The notes under the pieces: model-generated | The model's database searches: none | What the model was told of the DNA's origin: nothing | Seen by the model: the letters and a program-made list of their open reading frames with translations, nothing else | Assembly: GCA_964030475.1 (NCBI GenBank) | Contig: CAXIPT010000001.1 | Coordinates: 23,976,471 to 24,040,470 of the forward strand | Reading direction: 5' to 3' | Length of the DNA stretch: 64,000 nucleotides | Origin: Tethya wilhelma | Lineage: Eukaryota; Porifera; Demospongiae; Tethyida; Tethyidae | Part shown: positions 35,357 to 50,600 of the stretch, one piece after another | Numbering within the stretch: position 1 is the stretch's first letter | Layout of the letters: each line of letters begins with the position of its first letter | Translations under genes and position numbers: made by a program

Positions 35357-38300
35357 TTAGAAGCCACAATAGTGCAATTTTGTTTTCTTTCTTCCACCGT
35401 TCCTAAGTAACTTACTTGAATGCGATTTCCAGAGAAACAAAAAACATTTAGCCAGCTTTAACTGTAAACAATATATTCGTTTCTACTGAAGTACATTCTT
35501 TGATACTCGATTGCTGCCTAAAAACTAACAAACAAAATCTAGGGAGCTTTGAATACTCCTGTAAGAGTGCACCAGTGCTGTAAAAAGCAATGAAAAAAAG
35601 GCAAAAATCGGAACTTCAGCACATAACTACTTCATTTTTTATGCCCAAGTTATTTAATTCACTAGACATTTTACCTGCACACCTACTGATATTTCATCAC
35701 AGTTAACCAAGTGATTGTATGCATGACTATATATATCTTGACTCAAATTCACGGCATGTCCAGCTAGGAGATGTCCAAGTCTTATGGTCTAACAAAGGTT
35801 TTTTCTCAATGCCTACTGATAATATTATTATTTCATCACATGCAATCAACCAAATGATTGCATGCATGACAATTGACTAAGAATTATGGCATGCCCAGCT
35901 TGGAGCCATTGCTTTTTTCAGCACTGCCCATTTCTATAATTATATACAAATTTTACTGCTCGTGTTAAATTAGTACCATGTACAAACTACATTGCTTAGG
36001 AGTGACTGTTGGCATTGAGCTTCCCAACTACACTGTGAGGGAAGAAGACGGCCCTCTTGAAGTGTGTGCTGTCTTGGTTGATGGTACTCTGGAAAGAACT
36101 GTTACATTTAACCTCACCAACATAGATGACAGTGCTGTATCACCAAATGACTATGGTGCATTCAGAGTGGAACTAAGTTTCGATTCATCAAGTAGTCGAG
36201 CCTGTACAGATATTCCGATTGAAGATGACGATATTCTGGAAAATCCAGAAAATTTCACAGTTGTAGTAACCAGTGACGATCCTGATGTGTCGTTCATGCC
36301 TCCCACATCAGTGGTAACCATCATTGACAATGATGGAGTGACCATTGGATTTGAGATGGAGACCTATCCTGTCATGGAGAACCAAGGAACTGTAGAAGTG
36401 TGTGCCAGACTACTAGAGGGAGAGTTGGAGAGAGACGTGATTGTCGAATTCAACACTGGAGACCTCTCTGCTATTGGTAAGTATATAACTAAACTTAGTG
36501 TATGTGTATAATGTTACTGTAAACTATTCCAAAATTTTTCTACAGCTCCAGACGACTATACAAGCTCTAGTGAACTGTTGACGTTTGACAGTGGAACAGA
36601 CAGACAATGTGTTGAGATTCCACTTGTGGATGACGACTTGCTGGAGGGTCTAGAAGAGTTTGAAGCCACCATCAGTATTGAAGGAGAGCCAGCAGTAACA
36701 CTAGACCCACCAAGAGCTGTCATTAGTGTCGCGGATGATGATGGTCAGTATATAGTTGTTTTTGAGTAGATTTTTATGACCCCATTTGTTTTTTTCCTTT
36801 CAGCTGTCACAATTGGATTCGAGGAGACAAGATATTCAGCCAGAGAAAGTGATGGAGTGATAGAAGTTGGAGTAGCTGTTTTGAACGGAGAGCTGTCTAC
36901 AGCTGTGGAAGTTAGGATAGCAACAATGGATGGGACTGCTAGATGTAAGGATTGTGAATCCAAGTGATTTAGGGTGTTTATAATTATTTTTTCTATATTT
37001 CCCCAGCACCCGACGACTATCAACCTCTGAATCAGACCTTAGTCTTTGATGGCAGCAACACTCGTAGAGTGGTACAAGTTATCATAGTAAATGATGAGGT
37101 ACTGGAAAATGATGAAGATTTCCTCTCCACTCTGTCACTGGAACCTGTTGATGGAGACCAACCAAATGTCCAAATCAGTCCTGACGAAGCTACATTAGTC
37201 ATAGATGATGATGATGGTGAGTTGATTGTAAATAAGATGTTTTATATTGTATTTTCGCAAGTTTTTGCCAAGATGTTTTATTTGGCAAAATATCTTAATT
37301 TTTCTAAATAGGCAAAATTAAATCCGCCAAAATTTATTCCCCAAAAATGAGTATTAAAATATGTGCTGGCACGATCCCATTTGAAAAGTTTAGAACAATG
37401 ATTTCTCCATAGTCCTTTTTGAAACAAACTTGAAAACTTGCTAAGTAGGTACGCAGGGGTACTTAGCCTTTTAAGCAATAGCATTCTTTTTAATAGATTT
37501 GTTGCCTAGCTAGAAAAAAAATTTAGTTTCTCAGCACTATTGTAGTGCATTAGACTCTTACTAAGGTTTTTTTTACACTGGCAGAAGCTTCACTAAATAC
37601 AAGAAGGATTTCAGCAGTTAGCTTGATTGTTGCTAGTCTCTATGACATGAAAAGCTTATAGTTAAATCCATTTTATAGTAAAAAACAAAAGACAACTTAT
37701 ACATGTAGCTACTATACTACTGTATAACGGGAGAGTTCTGCTGAGTTTAACTCTCTCAGATGTTTCTCATCAAATAATGCTTAAACTTTCGCAGATAAGC
37801 TGTACAGTTCCCATACATATAAAACGTTATGGAGAATTCCACGGATTAAAACTTTCGTTGATTGATCGTGATTGATGTAAAACCGTGATAGTCTGCTGTA
37901 TGGTAGTTTTGCTGTATAATCTAATGCGCTCTCTAAATTAAAGTTCACTAATATTTTTTAACGCTCATTTCACCCAATTTAATTCTTGTCAAAATGATCG
38001 GGCATACGTTATACATTATTAAAAACTGCACTGTATAGGAGTGACTGTTGGAATTGAGCTTCCCAACTACACTGTGAGGGAAGAAGATGGCCCTCTTGAA
38101 GTGTGTGCTGTCTTGGTTGAAGGTACTCTGGAAAGAACTGTTACATTTGAGCTGACCAACATAGATGACAGTGCTGTATCTCCAAATGACTATGGTGCAT
38201 TCAGAGTGGAACTAAGTTTTGATCCATCAAATAGCAGAGCCTGTATAGATATTCCAATTGAAGATGACGATATCCTGGAAAATCCAGAAAATTTCACAAT

Positions 38301-41300
38301 TGTAATAACCAGTGATGATCCTGATGTGTCGTTCATGCCTCCCACATCAGTGGTAACCATCATTGACAATGATGGAGTGACCATTGGATTTGAGATGGAG
38401 ACCTATCCTGTCATGGAGAACCAAGGAACTGTAGAAGTGTGTGCTACACTATTTGACGGAGAGCTAGAAAGAGATGTGATTGTCGAATTTAACACTGGAG
38501 ACCTCTCTGCTATTGGTAAGAGTGTACATAATTCTAGTGTATATTATGTATTAATCCAACTGTCTTTAATAGCTCCAGATGACTATACAAGTTTAAGTGA
38601 ACTGTTGACCTTCAATGGTGGAACAGACAGACAGTGTGTGGACATCCCACTTGAGGATGATGAATTACTTGAAGGCCTAGAAGAGTTTGAAGCCACCATC
38701 AGTGTTGAAGGAGAGCCAGCAGTAACACTAGACCCACCAAGAGCTGTTATTAGTATTGCAGATGACGATGGTGAGTAAAAAGCTGCTTTAGAAAAGATTT
38801 AGGGTACAATTCTTTTGATTTAGCTGTCACAATTGGATTTGAGGAGACAAGCTATTCAGCCAGAGAAAGTGATGGAGTGATAGAAGTTGGAGTAGCTGTT
38901 TTGAATGGAGATCTATCAACAGCTGTAGAAGTTAGGATAACAACAATGGATGGGACTGCTAGATGTAAGGATCATGAAAGCTTAGATGATTTTTCTTTTT
39001 TGGGGGATTTATACATTTTTCTAAATTTCTTTAGCACCTGATGACTATCAACCTCTGAATCAGACCTTAATCTTTGATGCTAGCAGTACTCGTAGAGTGA
39101 TACAAGTTATCATAGTAAATGACGAGGTACTGGAGAATGATGAAGATTTCCTCTCCACTCTGTCACTGGAACCTGTTGATGGAGACCAACCAAATGTCCA
39201 AATCAGTCCTGACCAAGCTACATTACTCATAGACGATGATGATGGTGAGTTGATGGTAGACAAGTAAATTAGCAGTATTGGAATGGGCGCCTCAGTTCTG
39301 TAAAAGTTAGGAAACAAGGCATATCACAATTTCGGCACATGACTACTTCATTTTCATTTCATTTTCATTCAGTAGTGCATTCTGTCATGTAATTGAATGA
39401 TAATAATTATGGTTCAAACAATGATTTGTACATGGCTTGATACAATAATGCTGGTTAGTCTGTAAAGAAAGCTTGAGTAGTAGTTAAAGCTTGAGTTAGA
39501 GTAGGCTAATGTGCATGCACATTAAATGCCATGTGGATAGATAATGACCTTTGAACCATACTCATAAAAAATGACTACATTGGAATATACAAGTTTATAT
39601 ACCGTTAGTTTCAAAGCCTTTTGTTTATAGCTTTTGTTTAAATGCAATTAGGCTGTAAATGAATCTAAAAGGCACTAGATCAGATGGAAAGAAGTTACAT
39701 TGTTGTTAAAACTAGTTCAATGCTCTTTGCTTCTCTGGAAATTGTGCTTAAATACGTATAAAGTCAGTATAAGCAAGGAGTTAAGAACAACAATACGTGG
39801 GTATAGCTTCTTATCTAGCACTTCAATTTTGAAGGCTTAACTTTGTTTCTAGATTTTTTTGCGGCCCATTCCTATATTATACGTATTACTATACATATGA
39901 TAGAGATGTCTTAGATTTATTGTCACAAACTGCACAATTTAGGAGTGACTGTTGGAATTGAGCTTCCCAACTACACTGTGAGGGAAGAAGATGGCCCTCT
40001 TGAAGTTTGTGCTGTCTTGGTTGAAGGTACTCTGGAAAGAACTGTTACATTTGAGCTGACCAACATAGATGACAGTGCTGTATCTCCAAATGACTATGGT
40101 GCATTCAGAGTGGAACAAACTTTCGATTCATCAAGTAGTAGAGCCTGTACAGATATTCCAATTGAAGATGACAATATCTTAGAAAATCCAGAAAATTTCA
40201 CAGTTGTAGTAACCAGTGATGATCCTGATGTGTCGTTCATGCCTCCCACATCAGTGGTAACCATCATTGACAATGATGGAGTGACCATTGGATTTGAGAT
40301 GGAGACCTATCCTGTCATGGAGAACCAAGGAACTGTAGAAGTGTGTGCTACACTACTAGAGGGAGAGTTGGAGAGAGACGTGATTGTCGAATTCAACACT
40401 GGAGACCTCTCTGCTATTGGTAAGTATACACCCAAACCTAGAGTATGTGTATTGTTACTGTAAGCTGTTATTAAAATTTTTCTCAGCTCCAGACGATTAT
40501 ACAAGTTCTAGTGAACTGTTGACCTTCAACAGCAGAACAGACAGACAGTGTGTTGAAATCACACTTGAGGATGATGAATTGCTTGAAGGCCTAGAAGAGT
40601 TTGAAGCCACCATCAGTGTTGAAGGAGAGCCAGCAGTAACACTAGACCCACCAAGAGCTGTTATTAGTATCGCAGATGACGATGGTAAGTAAATTGTATG
40701 TTTTTGAGTGGATTTTTATGCCCCCATCCTTTTGTCGTAGCTGTCACAATCGGATTTGAGGAGATAAGATATTCAGCCAGAGAAAGTGATGGAGTGATAG
40801 AAGTTGGAGTAGCTGTTTTGAATGGAGATCTGTCTACAGCTGTGGAAGTTAGGATAGCAACAATGGATGGGACTGCTAGATGTAAGGATCTTGAAACCAA
40901 GTGTTTTAGGGTGTTGATAATTATTTAATTTTTTTTGTAAATTTCTTCAGCTCCTGAAGACTATGAACCTCTGAATCAGACCTTAGTCTTTGATGGCAGT
41001 AACACTCGTAGAGTGATACAAGTTGTCATAGTGAATGATGAAGTACTGGAGAATGATGAAGATTTCCTCTCCACTCTGTCACTGGAACCTGTTGATGGAG
41101 ACCAACCAAATGTCCAAATCAGTCCTGACGAAGCTACATTAGTCATAGATGATGACGATGGTGTGTTGATTGTAAACAGAGATATTTTATAGTGTAATTT
41201 GGCAAGTTTTTACCAAGATGTTTTATTTGGCAAAATAGCTTAATTTTTCTAAATAGCCGAAATTAAATCTGCCAAAATTTATTCCCCAAATATGAGTATT

Positions 41301-44300
41301 AAAATATGTGCTGGCACGATCCCAATTGAAAAGTTTAGAACAATGATTTCTCCACAGTCCTTTATGAAACAAGGTTAATACTTGCAATGTAGGTACATGC
41401 AGGGGTACTTAGCCTTTTAAGCAATAGCATTCTTTTTAATAGATTTGTTGCCTAGCTAGAAAAAAGCTTTAGTTTCTCAGCACTATTGTAGTGCATTAGA
41501 CTCTTCCTAAGTTTTTTTTTTACACTGGCAGAAGCTTCACTAAATGCAAGAAGGATTTTAGCAGTTAGCTTGATTGTTGCTTGGCTCTATGACATGAAAA
41601 GCTTAGTCAAATCCATTTTATAGTAAAAAATAAAGACAACTTATACATGTAGCTACTATACTACTGTATAATGGAAAGGTTAGAACTGCTTAGTTTAACT
41701 GTCTCAGATGTCTCTCATCAAATAATGTTTAAACTTTCGCAGATAAGCCGTATAATTCCCCTACTTATATCCCAAACTACACTTTTTAGGAGTGACTGTT
41801 GGCATTGAGCTTCCCAACTACACTGTGAGGGAAGAAGATGGCCCTCTTGAAGTGTGTGCTGTCTTGGTTGAGGGTACTCTGGAAAGAACTGTTACATTTA
41901 ACCTCACTAACATAGACGACAGTGCTGTATCTCCAAATGACTATGGTGCATTCAGAGTGGAACTAAGTTTTGATCCATCAAGTAGTCGAGCCTGTACAGA
42001 TATTCCAATTGAAGATGACAATATCCTAGAAAATCCAGAAAATTTCACAGTTGTTGTAACCAGTGATGATCCTGATGTGTCGTTCATGCCTCCCACATCA
42101 GTGGTAACCATCATTGACAATGATGGAGTGACCATTGGATTTGAAATGGAGACCTATCCTGTCATGGAGAACCAAGGAACTGTAGAAGTGTGTGCTACAC
42201 TACTAGATGGAGAGTTGGAGAGAGACGTGATTGTCGAATTCAACACTGGAGACCTCTCTGCTATTGGTAAGTATACACCCAAACGTAGAGTAGTTGTAGT
42301 GTTACTGTAAGCTGTTATTATNTTTTGTTTCTACAGCTCCTGATGACTATACAAGCTCTAGTGAACTGTTGACCTTTGATAGTGAAACAAGCAGACAGTG
42401 TGTGGAAATCCCACTTGAGAACGATGACTTGCTAGAGGGTCTAGAAGAGTTTGAAGCCACCATCAGTGTTGAAGGAGAGCCAGCAGTAACACTGGACCCA
42501 CCAAGAGCTGTTATTAGTATCACAGATGATGATGGTCAGTAAAAAAAATTATGTTTTTAAGTGGTTTTTATGCCCCTATTCTTTTCTGTTAGCTGTCACA
42601 ATTGGATTTGAGGAGACAAGATATTCAGCCAGAGAAAGTGATGGAGTGATAGAAGTTGGAGTAGCTGTTTTGAATGGAAATTTGTCTACAGCTGTTGAAG
42701 TTAGGATAGCAACAATGGATGGGACTGCTAGATGTAAGGATCGTAAAACTAAATTTGTTGGGGTGTTTATAATTGAAATTATATTTTCTAAATTTCTTTA
42801 GCACCTGACGACTATCAACCTTTGAATCAGACCTTACTTTTTGATGCCAGTAACACTCGTAGAGTGGTACAAGTTACCATAGTAAATGATGAGGTACTGG
42901 AGAATGATGAAGATTTCCTCTCCACTCTGTCACTGGAACCTGTTGATGGAGACCAACCAAATGTCCAGATCAGTCCTGACCAAGCTACATTAGTCATAGA
43001 TGATGACGATGGTGAGTTAATATTTAGACATAGCAGCTGGGCTTTTTCCATAATATTGTAATTTTTATATTGGTTAGATCTTTAATAGGGGCAATGCAAG
43101 ACAGCTAGATCTGATCTATGATATTGTTGGTCCTGTGCAAACTTTTTTTTTTATTTTTATAATGTTACTTTTCCATATACAAGGATATATAAAAAAGTAT
43201 TGCACTAAATTTATAGATTTGAATGTACACCTCCCAACCTTGAGTTACAAGATAATTTACTGGTTACATAGAAAAGAATGGATATATACTTTTTGGGGCG
43301 AGCCTGAGCGAGCCCCATTGGAACGGTGAAACATTGAGGCAACTGTAACGGCGTTGACCAAACCGGAATAGCTATGCTCAAATTACGCGAAAAGTTTAAA
43401 AAATTAAACATCCTGGCCTCAGATTTATTTACGGTATTTCTATTTACATGTGCGCACGCAAAATCGAAGAACATTATCTATGGCTAAAGCTGGACGTGCA
43501 CAGATCAACTCTGAAAAAGACCTTCAAGTTAGTTTTTCTCTGACAGTAATGGCAGTCTGTCACTCACAGTCAGCTCAGCCCAGTACTGCCACTCACAGTC
43601 AGCTAAGCCTGACAGTACTGCCACTCACATTCAGCTAAGCCTAGCTTGTTTCTTCACTGACACAGCCTCCTTCCCAAGTGAATGGGCAGCTAGCCCGCTT
43701 GTCCATGGCCTCGAGTTACTCATATAGGCTAGAATCATGCTCTTGTTTACTTTGTGATAGCATGGTCCTGTGAATTAAGATCCTTCGCTCAGGCTCGCCC
43801 AACGATGTTTCCATCTAACTAGTAATTTAAATCATCTAGCCTGGTAGACTTAGCAAGACGATAATGCAGTACCCCTACTCTTATTGCTATTGAATCTATT
43901 AATCTTAGCAAAAAAATCATAGTTAGTTTTATTTTGGCAATGAATTTTCAATACAATTTTGTGCATGAGAAATAATCCTGTTAAACTTTTGATGGTATAT
44001 ATTCCTTAATAAACTTTTAACTTTAGGGGTGACTGTTGGAATTGAATTTCCCAACTACACTGTGAGGGAAGAGGATGGCCCTCTTGAAGTGTGTGCTGTC
44101 TTGGTTGAAGGTACTCTGGAAAGGCTTGTTATATTTAACCTCACCAACATAGACGACAGTGCTGTATCACCAAATGACTATGGTGCATTCAGAGTGGAAC
44201 TAAGTTTCGATCCATCAAGTAGTCGAGCCTGTACAGATATTCCAATTGAAGTCTCTCTTTCTCTCTCTCCACCATAGAGCTGACTGTTGGTTTTGAAAGA

Positions 44301-44645
44301 CAGCAATATCAATTCAGTGAGCCTCCAATTGGCACAAGTGAAAGAATAGAGCAAGTGTGTGTCATTGTCACCCAGGGTTCTGTGGGTACACCTATCTCAG
44401 TCACACCAGAATGGAGAGATGGAACTGCTACAAGTGAGCGAGACATAGTTGTAGAGCTATGTATAAAGTAAAAAGTTAATATCATTAGAAGTTCTAATAG
44501 ACATTTACTGATGATTTTGTTATGCTGCAAATTCGAAGTTCCATAGTCTTTCTGTTTATCTATAATAGAAACCATAAGTTGGTAAAACTTTCATATTCAA
44601 TATATGCATACTCAAGTTATTATCATGCTATGCACGCACACACAT

Positions 44646-44690
<45 letters not shown>

Positions 44691-47600
44691 AGATGGTGAG
44701 GACTACGAAGCTCCCATTGGAGAGTTCATCTTCAACCCCGGGGACTCCAGAACCTGTCTCGGACTCCTCATACTCAACGACATTCGGTTTGAGTTCTCAG
44801 AGGACCTCATGGGAGTGCTCACGCTGGTGTCTGATATCAATCGTAACTCGTTGAACACGAGAGTCAACATCTCACCTCAGCAGACACAGATCACAATCAG
44901 CGACAACGACCGTAAGAGACCATTGCATGTGCTAGCCCCGTTCCCTAGTTCTTAATTCCCTCATAAAAATATTCAAAATATTTCATAATGAGAAGCTTGG
45001 GATGAGACTACGATATTGTACCACGTATAGTGCATTTTGAGGAGAAGCAAATTTTGCATAATAATTATTGCTAAAAATCCATTTTTGCAGAATGATCATA
45101 ATTATAATTAATTTTGTTTTTATTTTTCTTTTCATGAATTAGTCCTAAAATCTGCAAAACTCATCCTTCAATAACAAACAAAATATACAAACCTTATATA
45201 CATAACTGTGTGGTCAGTTTACTCCTAAATAGTGTGTTGAATTCCCCATACACTCTACTTTTTCTTACTCAGCTATTACCATTGGCTTTGAGAGACCTGA
45301 ATACACGGCCAGTGAACCTGTGACCGCACCAACCTTCTCTCAGGAGGTATGTCTGGTTGTGAGTCAAGGTTCTCTCGGAAGACAACTTGCTGTTCTTGTT
45401 GACTGGACGGAGGGAACTGCTCGAGGTTTGTGTACTCCTTTAAACACATAGCAGTAATAAGAGTACTGCATAATGATCGATTATTAGAGGAAATTTATGT
45501 TGGTCCAATATTAAATTGATAATTTTCATAAAAGGTTAAGCTTGTTACAAAACCTCTACGTTTGATAATATTTTTAAGCTATAATTTTCTTTACACAATC
45601 TCATACACTCTACACTTACAGTGAAAATTACATTGTGAAAATGGAGCTAGCTGTAGTATTGCAATTATTGTTTACTGTGCTTACTGCATATCGTCTCTCT
45701 CTGTGTCTCCTCCATGCAGAGGGGGTTCCCAGTCAGGGAGGAGACTTTGTTCCCCCGGCCAGTGATGTGTTTGTCTTCAATTCTGGTGATACCCGGTCAT
45801 GCCTTGAGGCATTTGTATTCAATGACGTGGTGTATGAAGTTACGGAAGATTTCTCAGCGTCTTTCAGAGCATTTAGACTGGATGACTTGTCAGAAGTACC
45901 AAGCATAACTGGAGTCTCAGTTCAACCCACTTCAACACGAGTGCTTATCATTGATACTGATTGTGAGTCATAGTAATTACATAATGAATAATGATGTCAT
46001 TATTACATAATGCAATATGTGTTAGCTAATCAATACATGCAATATTCCTTAAAGTGTGATGCCATCATTACATAATACAATATATGTACTAGCATTGACA
46101 TCATCGATACAAGTTGTATTATGTAATACTCCATAATTAAGTGTGATGTCATCATTACACAATTACACTGTGTGATAGCATTGGTTATTGGATTTGAACA
46201 AGAGACGTACACGTTCTCCGAGCCACTTGGTGGTCTCTCTAGGATCACGGAGCCTGTGTGCATAGAAGTAGTCTCTGGATCGATCGGTACTCCCTTTTCT
46301 GTTGTCCCATCCTGGTCTCCTGGCACTGCTACAGGTAGAGGGAATCCCCATTACATAAATAAGTGTGCCCCTGTATATAATAATTAATTAATTTGTCTCG
46401 ATCCCAGCTGGACCTGGTCAGGATTACATAGATCCAGTAGGAGAGTACGACCTTGATGTTCTACAGTCTAGAGCCTGTCTCGATCTGACCATTCTCAACG
46501 ACAACGAATTTGAGTCCACTGAAGATCTTTCTGGTTTTCTTCAGAGCTTCATAGTAGATAACGTCCCCGTTAGTAGCCTACCGAGGGTGACCTTTGAACC
46601 ACAGAGGACAGAGATATTCATCGCAGACGGCAATGATGGTAATATTATTGTATGATTTGTAATCTAGAGACTTAATTTTGTAAATGTTCATGTTGTTGTT
46701 CCTTTCCCCCACCCCTCCCTTTTGCTTCTCTATTGGAGTATATAATCGAGTTAATGAATGCATGAATGAATTGGATGGCCTTAGCTTATACTAATGCAAT
46801 ACACGTATCACCATGGTAACAGGTATCACGGTTGGCTTTGAGCAGACTCTGTACAATGTTAGAGAGCCCACATCTGGAACTATTGATGTTGAGGTCTGTC
46901 TTGTGCTCTCTGGATCCAGTCTAGGAAGGGAACTTGAAGTTGTTCCACAGTGGACACCAGGCTCAGCTACAGGTCTGTGTAAACCAGAGATAAATATATG
47001 CGCATAAAAATTCAAAGAGTCTTATATATGTGTTTGAATATGTTGTACTGTGTGCTCAGTCATATTTCTAGTAAGACCAAGCCACTTATAAGAGGTGTAT
47101 GTAGCCTTGAGAACTAGAATTGTGGGCTACTTGTAAAATACTTTTTTGTTTTATTTTTGTTTTTCAGTTGGTGATGACTACACGCCAGAGAGTGGCAACT
47201 ACATCTTTCAACCAGGCATGACTAGATCGTGTCTCGACATCACTGTCCCAGCAGACAACCTTTACGAACTTACGGAGAACCTGTTTGGAGAAATTACTGG
47301 ATTTTTAAACCCTGAAGGAGTGACTGTTGACAGCATACCAGGAGTCACAGTAAACCCTGACCAAACTGAAATACAGATAGCAGATGTAGATGGTAAGAAA
47401 TATTATAGGTCAAGAATTGTACTTACTGAATTTCACTGTTGTTTTTTTAACTTGGGCAGAAATACAAGTTGGGTTCGAGTTTGAGTCTTATTCATTCAGT
47501 GAACCAGAGGGCACACCAACTTCAACAGAAATGGTGTGTGTGATTGTCACTGGTAGTGATTTGGGCACAACTCTCACTCTACAACCAGAATGGACACCTG

Positions 47601-50600
47601 GAACAGCAACTGGTAAGTCCAGCAATCCGATGAAATCACTCAATGCCCTGACCCTGCACCACAACATTACATCATTACATAATCATTACATCATTAGCTG
47701 AAGAAGACTACTCTCCACCCGTTCAACGCTATGTGCTGCAACCAGGAGAGATGAGATCTTGTCTGGAGTTCTTTGTGCTCAACGATAATGCGCTGGAGGA
47801 CACGGAGGACCTGACAGGTCGACTGCAAGGAGTTGTGAATGAGGAAGACATGATCGATGCTAATCCGGACAGAGTACTGCTCGAGCCCAGACTAACAACG
47901 ATACAGATCACTGACAATGATGGTATGAACACTCAGAATAGTTATGAGCTGAGCTAGGTTGATTTGTTTTACTGTTAAATTTTTAGGAGTGACCATTGGA
48001 TTTGAGATGGAGACCTATCCTGTCATGGAGAACCAAGGAACTGTAGAAGTGTGTGCTAGACTACTAGAGGGAGAGTTGGAGAGAGATGTGATTGTCGAAT
48101 TCAACACTGGAGACCTCTCTGCTATTGGTAAGAGTACTTTAATTTACCATTTACCAATAAAGATTGTTCGAGGGGTAAATTTTTCGTGGTCTTTGAAAAT
48201 TTCACATATTCATGGAAAATTTTGTGGTCATCTACAGCTTGTAAAGATTAACAATACCCCAGCCAAAAAAATATATAACACTATAGTAGTGTATGTAGAA
48301 ATGTTACTAAACATTCTTTTTTTTTACAGCTCCAGATGATTATACAAGTTTAAGTGAACTGTTGACCTTTAACACTGGAATAGACAGACAGTGTGTGGAC
48401 ATCCCACTTGTGGATGATGATTTGCTTGAAGGTCTAGAAGAGTTTGAAGCCACCATCAGTGTTGAAGGAGAGCCAGCAGTAACACTAGACCCACCAAGAG
48501 CTGTTATTCTAGTCACAGATGATGATGGTGGGTGACAGGTTGTATTAATGGATATTTTTTAATTGCATTTCTTTTCTTTTTAGCTGTGACAATTGGGTTT
48601 GAAGAGACTACATATTCTGTTGATGAAAGTGATGGAGTGATAGAAGTTGGAGTGGCTGTTTTGAATGGAGAGCTGTCAACACCTGTGGAAGTTAGGATAG
48701 CAACAATGGATGGGACTGCTAGATGTAAGGATTGTGAAACCGTGTCTCAGGTTGTTAATATGTTTTTTCTGAATTTCTTCAGCTCCTGATGACTATCAGC
48801 CTCTGAATCAGACCTTAATCTTTGATGCTAGTAATACTCGTAGAGTGATACAAGTTACCATAGTAAATGATGAGGTACTGGAGAATGATGAAGATTTCCT
48901 CTCCACTCTGTCACTGGAACTTGTTGATGGAGACCAACCAAATGTCCAGATCAGTCCTGACGAAGCTACATTGGTAATAGGTGATGATGATGGTGAGTTG
49001 ATGAAGTCTGAGATTTATATAAATATAAATAACTGAATAGCTGGTACTGTGTCACTACATAAGCGCTCTTTTGTAACTATATATAATATGCCTATTAATG
49101 ACATTCTGTTGATTGTTATATTTCTAGCGCGATCTGGGTACCACGTTCCTGATACTAGCTCGTGCACGTACGTGTATTAAGATTGAATTAAGGTTATACC
49201 ATTGATGGTATAAAGTAGTGCTTGAGCTCTAGGTCTAAGCACTTTTGGTGAACTCCCGTTACACACACACATAAACACGGACACAACTTTACTTACAATT
49301 ATATATCCTTACTAACATGCTAATGCATCTACATTCAAACATATATTCTTGCAATAATTATCACAGCTTTAACTTGGCTGCTATTATATAATTTTGCCAA
49401 AAAAAAACCCTCAATCATGCGGTCACAAATTTCGGAATGGTAATACATTTTGCTAAAAAAAATGTTTTACCTTTATTTTTAGGAGTGACTGTTGGAATTG
49501 AGCTTCCCAGCTACACTGTGAGGGAAGAAGATGGCCCTCTTGAAGTGTGTGCTGTCTTGGTTGAAGGTACTCTGGAAAGAACTGTTACATTTGAGCTGAC
49601 CAACATAGATGACAGTGCTGTATCTCCAAATGACTATGGTGCATTCAGAGTGGAACTAACTTTCGATCCATCAAATAGTAGAGCCTGTATAGATATTCCA
49701 ATTGAAGATGACAACATCCTTGAAAATCCAGAAAATTTCACAGTTGTAGTAACCAGTGATGATCCTGATGTGTCATTCATGCCTCCCACATCAGTGGTAA
49801 CCATCATTGACAATGATGGAGTGACCATTGGATTTGAGATGGAGACCTATCCTGTCATGGAGAACCAAGGATCTGTAGAAGTGTGTGCTACACTACTAGA
49901 GGGAGAGTTGGAGAGAGAAGTGATTGTTGAATTCAACACTGGAGACCTCTCAGCTATTGGTAAGTGTACTAGCAAATGCCCATGACATTATGGGGTGAGT
50001 GTGAGCGGGTGTTTGTTCATGTGTTTTCCATATTATAAGTATGTACGTATTGTGTTTGTATCAGTTGAGGTACAAATGTGATGCATAAGATGTCATTTAT
50101 TTTATCTGTTATAATTATATCGTAGTTGTATGCATTGTGAGTTTGGGGGAATTTTCAGGTCGATCATTTGCTACTGATTGTGTGACAGTTGACGATGAGA
50201 TGGTATTTTGTCTAGGCTTAGTTCACTTCAAACCAAAGGACAAATTTATTGTCTATAATATTGTTAGTGGTAGTACATTGGTGTAATGTGTGCCAGTTCA
50301 AATGCTGCTGTAAGTCTACATACTGTGTAGCTACAAGGTGATTTGTGCTACAGTGACCGATCTCGCTGTTCTTCCTCTTTGTCTGTTTTTTTCCATTTTG
50401 CTGTCGAGCATTTCTTTCTTGTCTGATTTGCCTCTTTTATGCTACCTGCTGCTAGTCAAAAATGTATTGCTTACTGCGCTGTGGTGTTTCTGCTTTATCT
50501 TTGTCTTTCTAATCTTTTTTGCCTAGATCTCTTATAGTCTCTCCATTTCAGCTAAACAAAGCTACGTGCTAAAGCTAGCTCCAACTACAACTATGTCACG

